Below, one piece after another: positions 1 to 8,397 of a stretch of DNA of 48,566 nt; position 1 is the first letter of the stretch, and every line of letters begins with the position of its first letter. The DNA comes from Myxococcota bacterium (lineage in GTDB: Bacteria > Myxococcota_A > UBA9160 > UBA4427): positions 1-48,566 of the forward strand of contig JASMLK010000156.1 of assembly GCA_030748735.1 (NCBI GenBank), in the 5' to 3' direction. The position numbers were made by a program, and so were the translations under genes. The notes beneath the pieces are model-generated. The model did no database searches. It was not told where the DNA came from and was given only the letters and a program-made list of their open reading frames with translations.

Positions 1-1717
1 GATCCGCTTCTCGGACATCCTGGCCCAGCGCATCCACGAGCTGTCGGGGGCGTTTTCGGGTGCGATCGAAGAGTTCGGTTTTCGCGGTCGCTACCGCGGC
101 GTCTATCCCATCAAGGTCAATCAGCAGCGCCACGTCGTCGAGGAACTCATCCAACACGGGGCCAACTACGGGATCGGGCTCGAAGCGGGTAGCAAGCCCG
201 AACTGCTGATCGCCCTCGCCCTGCTCGACACGAAGGACGCGCTCATCATCTGCAACGGCTACAAGGACAAGGCCTACATCGAAACGGCGCTCCTCGCGCA
301 GAAGCTCGGGCGCAAGCCGGTGATCGTGATCGACCGGATCCACGAAGTCGAACTGTTGATCAAGCAATGCCAGCAACTCGGCATCCGACCCCACATCGGA
401 ATCCGCGGTCGCCCGGCCGCACCCGGTGCGGGCAAGTGGATGGAATCGACGGGCGCGCGCTCGAAGTTCGGCCTGTCGCCAAGCGAGATCGTCGACGTAG
501 CCGACCGGCTGCACAGCGAAGGCATGCTCGATTGCGTCGAGTTGATCCACTTCCACATCGGCTCACAGATCACGGCGATTCGCGCGCACAAGGACGCCCT
601 GCGCGAGATCAGCCGTCTCTACATCGGCCTGCGACAGATGGGCGCCGACAACCTGCAGATGGTCGACGTGGGTGGCGGGCTCGGCGTGGACTACGACGGC
701 ACCCAGAGCGATTCGAATTCGTCGATGAACTACTCGCTGCAGGAATACGCGAACGACGTCGTCAGCGCGATCCACGAAGCCTGCGAGGCCACGCGTGAAC
801 CGCATCCCGACATCGTGACCGAGAGCGGACGCGCGCTCGTCGCCCATCACTCGGTCTTGGTCTTCGACGTCCTCGGCGCGAACAAGCTGCGCTCGGAAAC
901 CGCCCCCGCACGAACCGGCCTCGACGACGCCCGCATTACCCGCGACTTCGAGCGTGTGATCGCAACCCTCGACGACGGCAACGTGCAGGAGGCCTATCAC
1001 GACGCGCTGCAGATCCGCGATGAAGTCAGCAGCTTGTTCGGGCTCGGCTACCTGGGTCTGCGCCAGCGCGCGGAGGCCGACCGCCACTTCCTCCACTGTT
1101 GCGAACGCATCCTCGTCGCGGCGCGCGCGCTACCGCAGGTCCCCGACGATCTGGCCGGCCTCGAAACCGATCTCGCCGACACCTACTTCGGGAATTTTTC
1201 GGTCTTCCAGTCCGCCCCCGACCACTGGGCAGTGAAACAACTCTTTCCCATCGCGCCAATCCATCGCCTCGATGAAGCGCCGACCCGGCGCGGCGTACTC
1301 GCCGACCTCACCTGCGACAGCGACGGCAAGATCGACCGCTTCATTTCGCCGCACGGCGAAGAGCGCACGATCGATCTCCACGAGTTGAACGCAGAGCCCT
1401 ACTTCGTCGGGGTGTTCCTGGTCGGCGCCTACCAGGAAATCCTCGGCGATCTCCACAATCTCTTCGGCGACACCGACGCCGTGCACGTGCGACTCGACGA
1501 AGACGGCGGCTACTCGATCGAACACGTGGTGGACGGGGACGAAGTCGCCGAAGTGCTGCGCTACGTGCAGTACGAGCCGTCGATGCTGGTCGAACGCGTA
1601 CGCCGCGCGACCGAGGCCGCGCTGCGTCGCGGTGAGATCACCCTGGGTGAGTCGGCGCGCCTTCGCAAGCACTACGAAGAAGGGCTGCGGGGCTACACCT
1701 ATCTCGCCAACGCGTAG
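1..1717 (+). CDS. speA: Biosynthetic arginine decarboxylase, 5' end cut by window edge
   Basis: Decarboxylates L-arginine to agmatine with PLP, the first step of the agmatine route to putrescine. The frame is open from base 2 and gives 571 residues; SpeA proteins are usually about 630-650 residues, so roughly the first 70 are missing. The visible start has the family hallmark VYPIKVNQQR, whose lysine binds PLP, followed by GSKPELLIAL. Further on come the glycine-rich VDVGGGLGVDYDG and the ESGRALVAHHSVLVFDV segment of the alanine-racemase-fold barrel. The C-terminal beta domain ends in the typical LRKHYEEGLRGYTYL stretch. The next gene on this strand starts 139 bases later with its own putative promoter, so the two are probably not cotranscribed. 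A deoxyhypusine-synthase-like gene at 23833 may use polyamines made through this route. Identification is firm. Confidence 0.97.
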   Translation, partial: IRFSDILAQRIHELSGAFSGAIEEFGFRGRYRGVYPIKVNQQRHVVEELIQHGANYGIGLEAGSKPELLIALALLDTKDALIICNGYKDKAYIETALLAQKLGRKPVIVIDRIHEVELLIKQCQQLGIRPHIGIRGRPAAPGAGKWMESTGARSKFGLSPSEIVDVADRLHSEGMLDCVELIHFHIGSQITAIRAHKDALREISRLYIGLRQMGADNLQMVDVGGGLGVDYDGTQSDSNSSMNYSLQEYANDVVSAIHEACEATREPHPDIVTESGRALVAHHSVLVFDVLGANKLRSETAPARTGLDDARITRDFERVIATLDDGNVQEAYHDALQIRDEVSSLFGLGYLGLRQRAEADRHFLHCCERILVAARALPQVPDDLAGLETDLADTYFGNFSVFQSAPDHWAVKQLFPIAPIHRLDEAPTRRGVLADLTCDSDGKIDRFISPHGEERTIDLHELNAEPYFVGVFLVGAYQEILGDLHNLFGDTDAVHVRLDEDGGYSIEHVVDGDEVAEVLRYVQYEPSMLVERVRRATEAALRRGEITLGESARLRKHYEEGLRGYTYLANA

Positions 1718-1856
1718 GGTGCTCGCCAGACCTGCTCCAACAGCGCGCGTGCAAGTCGCAGTGAAGTTGCCGGGCATGGCGCGATACGCGAGCAGTCGCG
1801 TGCTGGCCCGGCTGCGGGCGAGGCATTAATCTGCGCGCCCACGAGGACACGACTCC
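1718..1856. other. Intergenic region between speA and the MaoC-DUF35-MaoC gene
   Basis: 139 bases with no gene. The only recognisable item is the putative -10 box at 1827-1832 followed by GAGGA at 1842-1846, nine bases before the next start codon. I see no T-tailed hairpin that would end speA transcription. Confidence 0.5.
1827..1832 (+). promoter_or_regulatory. Putative -10 box (TAATCT) for the MaoC-DUF35/Ltp2 operon
   Basis: TAATCT fits a TAnnnT -10 element and lies 24 bases before the start at 1857, leaving room for a short leader that carries GAGGA as ribosome binding site. No convincing -35 box is visible. Prediction by eye only. Confidence 0.35.
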
Positions 1857-3302
1857 ATGAGTGAAGCCAAAGCCGCCCCCGACTGCAGCGCCGACTCGCA
1901 GCAAGACGCACAGCGCAAGGCCGCACTGCTCGAAGAGCTGCGCAGCGCCATCGGCCAGACGACCGGCGCGCCCCTGCCTGCACGCGACGCCGTCAACCAG
2001 GCGATGATCCGGCACTGGTCCGACGCCATGACGGACTTCAACCCCTGCTACATCGACCCCGACTTCGCCGCGAAGTCGATCCACGGCGAGGTCGTGGCCC
2101 CGCCCGCCATGCTGAACGCCTGGACGATGGCGGGCCTGCATCCGCCCGCGTCGCTTCAGGGTCGCGGGGTCGACACCTACGCGAAGCTCGACGCCGCGGG
2201 CTACACCTCGGTCGTCGCAACCAACTCCGAGCACGACTACGTCCGCTACCTCAAGCTCGGCGAAACGCTCCATCATTCGACGAAGCTGACCGAGGTTTCG
2301 GAAGAGAAGGCCACCGCGCTCGGCACGGGACACTTCGTGACTACGGTGACCGAGTACACCAACGACGCGGGCGAAGTCGTCGGGGCGATGACCTTCCGGA
2401 TCCTCAAATTCAGGCCGGGCACCGGTCGCATGGCGGCCAGCGCCGAAAGCGCCGCCCCGGCGAAGCCGCGCCCGATCCGCCCCAAGCCCGGCATCTCGCG
2501 CGACACCGGGTTCTTCTGGGACGGCATCGCGCAGGGTGAACTCCGCATCCAGAAGTGCGACTGCGGAGCCCTTCACCACCCGCCGATGGTGCGCTGCCCG
2601 AAGTGCGGCACCTACGACCTCGGCTGGATCGTCGCCAGTGGCCGGGGCAAGGTCTACAGCCACGTCGAACCCGTGCATCCCAAGATCCCGTCGTTCGACT
2701 ACCCGCTGATCGTCGGATTGATCGAACTCGAAGAGGGCACACGGCTGCTTTCCAACGTGATCGACATAGAAGACGAATTCGTCGAGATCGGCATGGACGT
2801 CGAGCTCGCAATCCAGGAATGCAACGGCGTCGAACTCCCGGTCTTTCGGCCCGCGCGCCCCGCCCGTCGCGAAGACACGCTGCACTTCGAAGACGTCGCG
2901 GTAGGCGACCGAATGGCGCCCTGCCCCATCCCCATCACACCGACGCTGATCGTTTCGACGGCGATCGCTTCGCGCGACTATCAGGACGTCCACCACGATC
3001 GCGACCTCGCGATCAAGCGCGGCAGCCCCGACATCTTCATGAACATCCTGACGTCGAGCGGTCTGAGTTCGCGCTACGCAACCGACTGGGCGGGGCCCGA
3101 AGCGGTGCTCAAGAACCTGCGCATCCGCCTCGGCGTCCCCAACTACCCCTACGACACGATGACGATGTACGGCGAAGTCGCCGACAAGGGGGCGGTCACG
3201 AATGGACGAGGCCCGGTCACTCTGAAGATCCGCGGCACGAATCGCATGGGCCACCACCTCACCGGAAGCATCGACCTCGAACTTCCGAGCAACGCGGCCT
3301 GA
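1857..3302 (+). CDS. MaoC-DUF35-MaoC fusion: enoyl-CoA hydratase with acyl-CoA-binding OB domain (ChsH2-ChsH1-like)
   Basis: 481 residues in three parts. Residues about 40-185 are a MaoC hot-dog domain whose usual D-x4-H is D60-x4-Y65, so it lacks the catalytic histidine. Residues about 217-330 are a DUF35 rubredoxin-like zinc ribbon (C234, C236, C247, C250) plus OB fold. Residues about 340-480 are a second MaoC domain with an intact D374-x4-H379 hydratase motif in RDYQDVHHDR. In Mycobacterium, ChsH2 (MaoC plus DUF35, non-catalytic) pairs with separate ChsH1 (catalytic MaoC) to hydrate the steroid three-carbon side-chain enoyl-CoA, and DUF35 docks the aldolase Ltp2. This protein joins all three parts in one chain, and an Ltp2-like gene follows 31 bases later. 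Domain calls are firm. Substrate is inference: steroid side chain or another branched enoyl-CoA. Confidence 0.9.
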   Translation: MSEAKAAPDCSADSQQDAQRKAALLEELRSAIGQTTGAPLPARDAVNQAMIRHWSDAMTDFNPCYIDPDFAAKSIHGEVVAPPAMLNAWTMAGLHPPASLQGRGVDTYAKLDAAGYTSVVATNSEHDYVRYLKLGETLHHSTKLTEVSEEKATALGTGHFVTTVTEYTNDAGEVVGAMTFRILKFRPGTGRMAASAESAAPAKPRPIRPKPGISRDTGFFWDGIAQGELRIQKCDCGALHHPPMVRCPKCGTYDLGWIVASGRGKVYSHVEPVHPKIPSFDYPLIVGLIELEEGTRLLSNVIDIEDEFVEIGMDVELAIQECNGVELPVFRPARPARREDTLHFEDVAVGDRMAPCPIPITPTLIVSTAIASRDYQDVHHDRDLAIKRGSPDIFMNILTSSGLSSRYATDWAGPEAVLKNLRIRLGVPNYPYDTMTMYGEVADKGAVTNGRGPVTLKIRGTNRMGHHLTGSIDLELPSNAA

Positions 3303-3333
3303 GACAACCCCTCAGGCTCTTGGGAAGCAAACG

Positions 3334-4515
3334 ATGACCATGGAATTCGCCGGCAAGACCGCGATCGCCGGGATCGGGGCCACGGAGTTCTCGAAGAACT
3401 CGGAACGCTCGACCCTGCGGCTCGCGATCGAATGCGCAGAAGCAGCGATTCGCGACGCCGGACTCGAACCGAACCAGATCGACGGCATGGTGAACTTCAC
3501 CGTCGAAGACAATCCCGAGATCGAAGTCGCGCGAAACCTCGGCATCAAGCAACTCACGCACTTCAGCCGCATCCATCACAGCGGCGGCGCAGCCTGCGGA
3601 ACGATCCATCAGGCCGCGATGGCGGTGCACAGTGGCGCCTGCAACTACTGCCTGGTGTTTCGCGCGTTCAACGAACGCTCGGAGACGCGCTTCGGCATCG
3701 GCGTGCAGGACCGCCCCGCCACCGCGAATTCGGCCGACGTCGACTTCGGTTGGAGTTCGCCCTTCGGCCTGCTGACCCCCGCTTCGTGGGTCGCGATGTT
3801 CGCGCGCCGTTACATGCACGAGTACGGCGCCACGAGCGAAGACTTCGGTCGCGTGGCCGTCGCCGATCGCAAGCACGCCGCGACCAACCCCGAGGCCTTC
3901 TTCTACGAGCGCCCGATCACCCTGAAGGAGCACCAGGAAAGCCGCTGGATCGTGAAGCCGCTGCACCTGCTCGACTGCTGCCAGGAGTCGGACGGGGGAC
4001 AGGCCTTCGTCGTCACCACCCTCGAGCGCGCGAAGGACCTGGCGCAGCCACCGGCCGTCATCGCTTCGGCGGCCATGGGTAGCGGCGAAGACCAGCAGAT
4101 GATGAAGAGCTACTACCGCGACGAGATCACGGGCATTCCCGAGATGGGCATCGTGGCGCAGCAGCTCTGGCGCGACACGGGGCTGTGCGCGGACGACATC
4201 CAGACCGCGGTGATCTACGACCACTTCACGCCGCTCGTGCTGCCCCAGCTCGAAGAGTTCGGCTTCTGCAAGCCCGGGGAGGGCAAGGACTTCGTGAAGG
4301 ACGGCAACATCGAACTCGGCGGGCGACTCCCCATCAATCCCAACGGGGGTCAGCTCGGCGAGGCGTACATCCACGGCATGAACGGCATCGCAGAAGGCGT
4401 GCGTCAGGTGCGCGGCACTTCGGTGAACCAGGTGCCCGACGCCGAGAACGTGCTCGTGACGGCGGGCACGGCGGTCCCGACGAGCGCGCTGATCCTCAAT
4501 CGCGGGAACGCGTAG
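3334..4515 (+). CDS. Thiolase-fold aldolase, Ltp2-like
   Basis: 393 residues of the SCP2-thiolase/lipid-transfer family. Thiolases end with a catalytic His in a GxxxGH-like loop and a CxG loop. Here the first reads GQLGEAYIHG with Tyr345 in place of His, and the second, VTAGTAVPTS, has no Cys. Tyr295 lies in AVIYDHFTP. From memory, these two tyrosines match the catalytic Tyr294 and Tyr344 described for Ltp2, which cleaves a 3-hydroxyacyl-CoA side chain to a ketone plus propionyl-CoA by retro-aldol chemistry. C88 in GGAACGT lies near the usual thiolase nucleophile. The position right after the MaoC-DUF35-MaoC gene supports a hydratase-aldolase complex, since Ltp2 needs a DUF35 partner. The last 20 bases overlap the 3' end of the opposing alkA-like gene. 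Family is firm; substrate is inferred. Confidence 0.88.
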   Translation: MTMEFAGKTAIAGIGATEFSKNSERSTLRLAIECAEAAIRDAGLEPNQIDGMVNFTVEDNPEIEVARNLGIKQLTHFSRIHHSGGAACGTIHQAAMAVHSGACNYCLVFRAFNERSETRFGIGVQDRPATANSADVDFGWSSPFGLLTPASWVAMFARRYMHEYGATSEDFGRVAVADRKHAATNPEAFFYERPITLKEHQESRWIVKPLHLLDCCQESDGGQAFVVTTLERAKDLAQPPAVIASAAMGSGEDQQMMKSYYRDEITGIPEMGIVAQQLWRDTGLCADDIQTAVIYDHFTPLVLPQLEEFGFCKPGEGKDFVKDGNIELGGRLPINPNGGQLGEAYIHGMNGIAEGVRQVRGTSVNQVPDAENVLVTAGTAVPTSALILNRGNA

Positions 4516-5473
4516 CGCGCGTCTTCTTCTCGCGCCGCGCGGGCGATGCTGCGGCGGGGGCTGCGCCGTAGAGCGCCGCGTAGGCGTAGATCAGCGCGAG
4601 GCTTCTGTGCGGCCGCCAGCGTTCGGCGAAGTCGCGCATTTCCTGCTCCCTGGCAACGCCGTCGCGACCGAGCATGTCGATCGCGAGCCGCTTCACGACA
4701 CCGAGGTCACCGGCCGGGAAGACATCGAGACGTCCCAGCCCGCGGATCAGTGATGTCTCGGCCGTCCAACGGCCGATGCCCTTGTAGGCCACCAGCCGCG
4801 CGATCACGGCTTCGTCGTCGAGGCCATCGAGTTCGCCTTCGTCGAGTTCACCCTTCGCAAACGCCGACGCAACGCGACGGATCGCGCCGGCTTTGGCGGC
4901 GCTCAACTTGAAGCCCCGCAGCGTCGTTTCGCGAACCCGCGCGAGCCGCTCGGGCGTCGGAAACGCGACGCGCGATTCCCCCGCCACCTCGATTCGATCG
5001 CCATAGCGCAGGGTCAGTGCGTCGTAGATCGAGTAGGCGAACTGCAGGTTGACCTGCTGCGCGAGGATCGACGTCACCATGGCCTCCCACAACGTCGCTC
5101 CCCCGCACAGCGCCATCCCGCGATGTTCGGAGATCGCCCGCTCGAGGAAGGGATCGCGCGCGAGCTTCCGATAGAACGGCTGCAGTCGGCATCCCGCACC
5201 GAGTGATCGCAAGACGAATCGCGTGGCGTCCTCGCGTGCAGCTGCGCCACGCACCGCAGGCCCCCTGAGCCGAACGGCGAGCCGAGGCCGCGAAGGGGGC
5301 GCGAGCTGCTCCACCTCGATCACGGCAGGGGAACCCGCGAGGTGCAGGCAGCGGCTGTAGGCGCCGCTCGCGTCGAGGCGGTCGACCAGCGTCGTGAAGC
5401 GCACGAGGCGCGCGGCCGTGCGCGCGAGCGAATACGGTTGCTCGGGTTTCACTTCGAAGCGAATGGACTGCAC
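4496..5473 (-). CDS. DNA-3-methyladenine glycosylase II, AlkA-like (HhH-GPD)
   Basis: Removes alkylated bases to start base-excision repair. The 325 residues have an AlkA-type N-terminal beta domain (about 1-100), then the helical HhH-GPD core with SILAQQVN at about 135-142. The helix-hairpin-helix is VAYKGIGRWTAE (228-239) and the catalytic aspartate is D256 in FPAGDLGVVK. The start is GTG at 5473. No ribosome binding site precedes it, but TAGTGT lies six bases upstream, so the transcript may be leaderless. It is convergent with the aldolase gene (20-base tail overlap) and divergent from the KstD-like gene, so it is an inserted repair gene rather than part of the catabolic operon. The N-terminal domain argues against a plain MutY or Nth protein. 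Confidence 0.9.
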   Translation of the reverse strand: MQSIRFEVKPEQPYSLARTAARLVRFTTLVDRLDASGAYSRCLHLAGSPAVIEVEQLAPPSRPRLAVRLRGPAVRGAAAREDATRFVLRSLGAGCRLQPFYRKLARDPFLERAISEHRGMALCGGATLWEAMVTSILAQQVNLQFAYSIYDALTLRYGDRIEVAGESRVAFPTPERLARVRETTLRGFKLSAAKAGAIRRVASAFAKGELDEGELDGLDDEAVIARLVAYKGIGRWTAETSLIRGLGRLDVFPAGDLGVVKRLAIDMLGRDGVAREQEMRDFAERWRPHRSLALIYAYAALYGAAPAAASPARREKKTRATRSRD

Positions 5474-5483
5474 GGGAAGACAC

Positions 5484-5489
5484 TAGAAT
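5484..5489 (+). promoter_or_regulatory. Putative -10 box (TAGAAT) for the KstD-like gene
   Basis: TAGAAT in the 94-base gap between divergent genes. It would give a leader of about 70 bases before the start at 5568. The overlapping TAGTGT on the other strand could serve the alkA-like gene, making this a compact divergent promoter. No clear -35 boxes. Confidence 0.35.
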
Positions 5490-5567
5490 GAAGCCCCCGT
5501 TGAAGGCGAACGTTCCCAGCCGCGACGAAGGCCACAGAGCACTTGATCGCGACAAGCGAGGACCCCC

Positions 5568-7028
5568 ATGAGCAGCCTCAGACTCGACCCGCGCGACGTT
5601 TCCGAATGGCACGAGGAAGTCGACATCCTGGTCGTCGGCCTCGGCGTCGCCGGGGCCGCGGCGGCCCTCGAAGCCACGTCGCTTGGCGCCGAAACCCTCG
5701 TCGTCGAACGCGGCGGAGGCGGCGGCGGCACGTCGGCCATGAGCGGTGGCGTCATCTACATGGGCGGCGGCACCCCGCTGCAACGCAGTTGCGGGTTCGA
5801 AGACTCGGCAGACGAGATGTTCGAGTACCTGATGGCGTCGTGCGGAGACAATCCTGACGAAGCCAAGGTGCGCCTGTACTGCGACGGTTCCGTCGAGCAA
5901 TACGACTGGCTGGTCGGCCACGGCGTCCCCTTCAAGCAGACCTACTACCACGGGACCAGTGGCGAGCCGCCGACCGACGACGGACTCGTGTGGTCGGGCG
6001 CCGAGCAGGTCCACCCGTTCTGCGAAATCGCAAAGCCCGCTCCGCGCGGCCACGTGCCGCAGGTCGAGCACCAGGGTGGTCCCTTGTTGATGAAGGTGCT
6101 GTGCGCCGAGGTCGAAGCCTGCCCTGCCGAGACGTGGATGAACGCGCGCTGCACGGCGCTCTATCAAGAAGCGGACGGCCACGTCGTCGGTGCGGTGATC
6201 GAGGTGTTCGGTGAAGCGCGCAACGTTCGCGCGCGCAAGGGCGTCGTGGTCACGACGGGCGGCTTCGTGTTGAACGACGAGATGCTCGAGCACCACGCCC
6301 CCCTCGCGAAGCGCTGCGCCATGCGGGTCGCCGCCGACGGCGATGATGGCAGCGGTATCAATCTCGGTGTCGCCGCCGGGGCCGCCACCATGAACATGAG
6401 CGCCGTTTCGATTTCGATGCCGATCACCCAACCCTGGGGTCTCAAGCGCGGCGTACTCGTCAATGCCCAGGGCCAACGCTTCGTAAACGAAGACACCTAC
6501 TACGGCCGCCTCGGCGGCGCCGCGCTGCTCCACAACGACGGCCGGGCCTGGTTGATCGTCGACGACGAGGTCTTCGAGAAACCCACCTACATGGAAGAGA
6601 TCGCCGCGGTCGGCGAGAGCTTCGCGGAGCTCGAAGCCGAGCTCGGCCTCGCACCCGGTGCCCTCGACGCCACCATGTCGCTCTACAATCGCCACGCAGA
6701 GAAGGGCGAAGACCCCGTCTTCCACAAGGGGCGCGACTATCTCGAGCCCCTCACCACGCCGCCCTTCGGCGCGTTCGATTGCACGACCGAACACGCGCTC
6801 TACGCGGCGTTCACCCTGGGCGGCCTGCGGACCGACACCGAGAGCCGGGTCCTCGACCCGACGGGTGCGCCGATCCCGGGGCTCTTCGCCGCTGGACGTG
6901 CGACTTCCGGCCTCTCTGTCGGGGGCTACAGCAGCGGTCTGTCACTCGGGGACGGCATCTTCTTCGGCCGCCGCGCCGCACGCACGGCCAACGCGCGCCA
7001 GGCCGACCCAACGCGAGCCCCACGGTGA
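5568..7028 (+). CDS. FAD-dependent oxidoreductase, 3-ketosteroid dehydrogenase/fumarate reductase family
   Basis: 486 residues. The dinucleotide-binding motif VVGLGVAG (22-29) is followed by an acidic strand end (VVER) and a glycine-rich stretch with TSAMSGGVIYMGGG, typical of the KstD/succinate dehydrogenase flavoprotein fold. The C-terminal FAD signature is PGLFAAGRATSGLSVGGYSSG and sits close to a final GDGIFFGRRA helix. KstD enzymes insert a delta-1 double bond into 3-ketosteroids, but many relatives act on other substrates and I cannot confirm the catalytic tyrosines by eye. The gene lies downstream of the hydratase-aldolase pair and 55 bases ahead of an amidohydrolase, which fits a catabolic operon. 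Start ATG 5568 follows GAGGAC seven bases upstream. Family is firm; activity is open. Confidence 0.85.
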   Translation: MSSLRLDPRDVSEWHEEVDILVVGLGVAGAAAALEATSLGAETLVVERGGGGGGTSAMSGGVIYMGGGTPLQRSCGFEDSADEMFEYLMASCGDNPDEAKVRLYCDGSVEQYDWLVGHGVPFKQTYYHGTSGEPPTDDGLVWSGAEQVHPFCEIAKPAPRGHVPQVEHQGGPLLMKVLCAEVEACPAETWMNARCTALYQEADGHVVGAVIEVFGEARNVRARKGVVVTTGGFVLNDEMLEHHAPLAKRCAMRVAADGDDGSGINLGVAAGAATMNMSAVSISMPITQPWGLKRGVLVNAQGQRFVNEDTYYGRLGGAALLHNDGRAWLIVDDEVFEKPTYMEEIAAVGESFAELEAELGLAPGALDATMSLYNRHAEKGEDPVFHKGRDYLEPLTTPPFGAFDCTTEHALYAAFTLGGLRTDTESRVLDPTGAPIPGLFAAGRATSGLSVGGYSSGLSLGDGIFFGRRAARTANARQADPTRAPR

Positions 7029-7083
7029 AGACGAAGCTCTATCCTTTGGGTCGGCATCAGGCCGACACGTGGAGGATTGAATC

Positions 7084-8301
7084 ATGGTCAAGGTCGTCAA
7101 ACTCGGAGTCAAGCGTCCCGTCACCCGTCCCCTGCTCCCCGATCCAGAGCCGCGCAAGGTCCACTACACGCTCTTCTCGGTCGACGATCACCTGATGGAA
7201 CCGAAGCACACCTTCGAAGGTCGCTTGCCCTCCAAGTTCGCAGAGCAGGCGCCGCAGGTCGTCGAGACCGAAGAAGGTCACGAAGTCTGGATGTTCGAAG
7301 AACAACCCTACTTCCAGGTCGGCTTCATGTGCGTGGCCGGGCGACCGCGCGAAGATCACCGCGTCGAACCGAGTCGCTACTCCGAGGTGCGACCCGGTTG
7401 CTATGACATCGACGCTCGCATCAAGGACATGGACATCGGCGGAATCCACGCGTCGGTGAACTTCCCCTCCGGTGTCACGGGTTTCGGCGGCACGCTCTTT
7501 TCGGAAGCGAAGGACCAGGAACTGGGCCTCGCCTGCGTGCGCGCCTGGAACGACTGGCTGTTCGAAGAGTGGCACTCGCCCTACCCCGACCGCATCGTGC
7601 CGCTGGGCATCACGCTGCTTTCGGATCCGGAAAAGGGGGCCGAAGAAATCCGCCGCAACGCGAAGCGCGGGTTCACGGCTGTGACGATGCCCGAGCAGCC
7701 CCACGAACTCGGCTATCCCTCGGTCTTCGACGACTACTGGGAGCCCATCATCCGCGCTTGTGCCGAAACCGAGACCGTCATCAACCTCCACATCGGCTCG
7801 TCGGGCTTTCCGAAGATGCCGCCGGGGGCACCGATGCTCGAGCTCGGCGCCACGCTCTTTGGCCCGATGGCGGTTTCAGCTTGTGCCGAATGGCTCTGGA
7901 GTGGTTGGCCGGTGAAGTACCCCAACCTCAAGATCGCGATGTCCGAGGGGGGGATCGGCTGGGTGGCGAGCCTGATCGATCGCGTCAACAACATCATGTC
8001 GCGATCCGGCTACGGCGCCGGCTGGGGAGACAAGCAGAACAGTCCAAGCGACGTGCTGCGCCGCAACTTCTGGTTCTGCATGATCGACGATCCGTCCACC
8101 GTGGTGACCAGGGACACGATCGGCGTGGAGAACATCCTCTTCGAATCCGACTACCCGCACGGCGACGGCACCTGGCCCGACACACAACAGGTGATGCTCG
8201 ACACGCTGGGCGGACTCAGCGACGAAGAGATCCGCAAGATCACGCACGAAAACGCCAGCAAGCTCTACCGGCATCCGCTGCCGAGCGTTTGCCTGCCGTA
8301 G
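7084..8301 (+). CDS. Amidohydrolase-family metal-dependent hydrolase or decarboxylase (ACMSD-like)
   Basis: 405 residues, TIM-barrel amidohydrolase-2 fold. The N-terminal metal site reads FSVDDHLMEP (about 31-40), the variant common in this branch, in place of HxH. Later metal or catalytic positions are visible as INLHIGSSG and FESDYPHGDGTWP, whose final Asp-Tyr-Pro-His is characteristic. Relatives include aminocarboxymuconate-semialdehyde decarboxylase and many uncharacterised members that occur in acyl-CoA and aromatic catabolic clusters. It follows the KstD-like gene by 55 bases with TGGAGGATTGAATC before the ATG, so it is probably cotranscribed. The reaction cannot be named from sequence alone. 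Confidence 0.85.
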   Translation: MVKVVKLGVKRPVTRPLLPDPEPRKVHYTLFSVDDHLMEPKHTFEGRLPSKFAEQAPQVVETEEGHEVWMFEEQPYFQVGFMCVAGRPREDHRVEPSRYSEVRPGCYDIDARIKDMDIGGIHASVNFPSGVTGFGGTLFSEAKDQELGLACVRAWNDWLFEEWHSPYPDRIVPLGITLLSDPEKGAEEIRRNAKRGFTAVTMPEQPHELGYPSVFDDYWEPIIRACAETETVINLHIGSSGFPKMPPGAPMLELGATLFGPMAVSACAEWLWSGWPVKYPNLKIAMSEGGIGWVASLIDRVNNIMSRSGYGAGWGDKQNSPSDVLRRNFWFCMIDDPSTVVTRDTIGVENILFESDYPHGDGTWPDTQQVMLDTLGGLSDEEIRKITHENASKLYRHPLPSVCLP

Positions 8302-8397
8302 GCCGCGGCCGCTGCTCTGCGGCGGGCCGCCGCGCTACCGCGCTACCGCGCGAGCGGTGGTTCCCTGGCGCGCGGTCACGGCAACCCGGCCGGGGCT
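8302..8397. other. GC-rich convergent intergenic spacer with a short hairpin
   Basis: Lies between the convergent amidohydrolase and lipoprotein genes. It holds the inverted repeat GCGGCG-GGC-CGCCGC at about 8319-8333 and a tandem CTACCGCG. There is no T-run, so an intrinsic terminator is possible but not clear. Confidence 0.4.

Noticed and set aside
1638..3257. 539-codon open frame on the minus strand
   Set aside because: Shadow of the MaoC-DUF35-MaoC gene; the real protein is clearly on the plus strand with domain motifs.
8302..8397. Possible CRISPR-like short tandem repeats (CTACCGCG)
   Set aside because: Only two adjacent eight-base units with no spacers; simple low-complexity GC-rich sequence.
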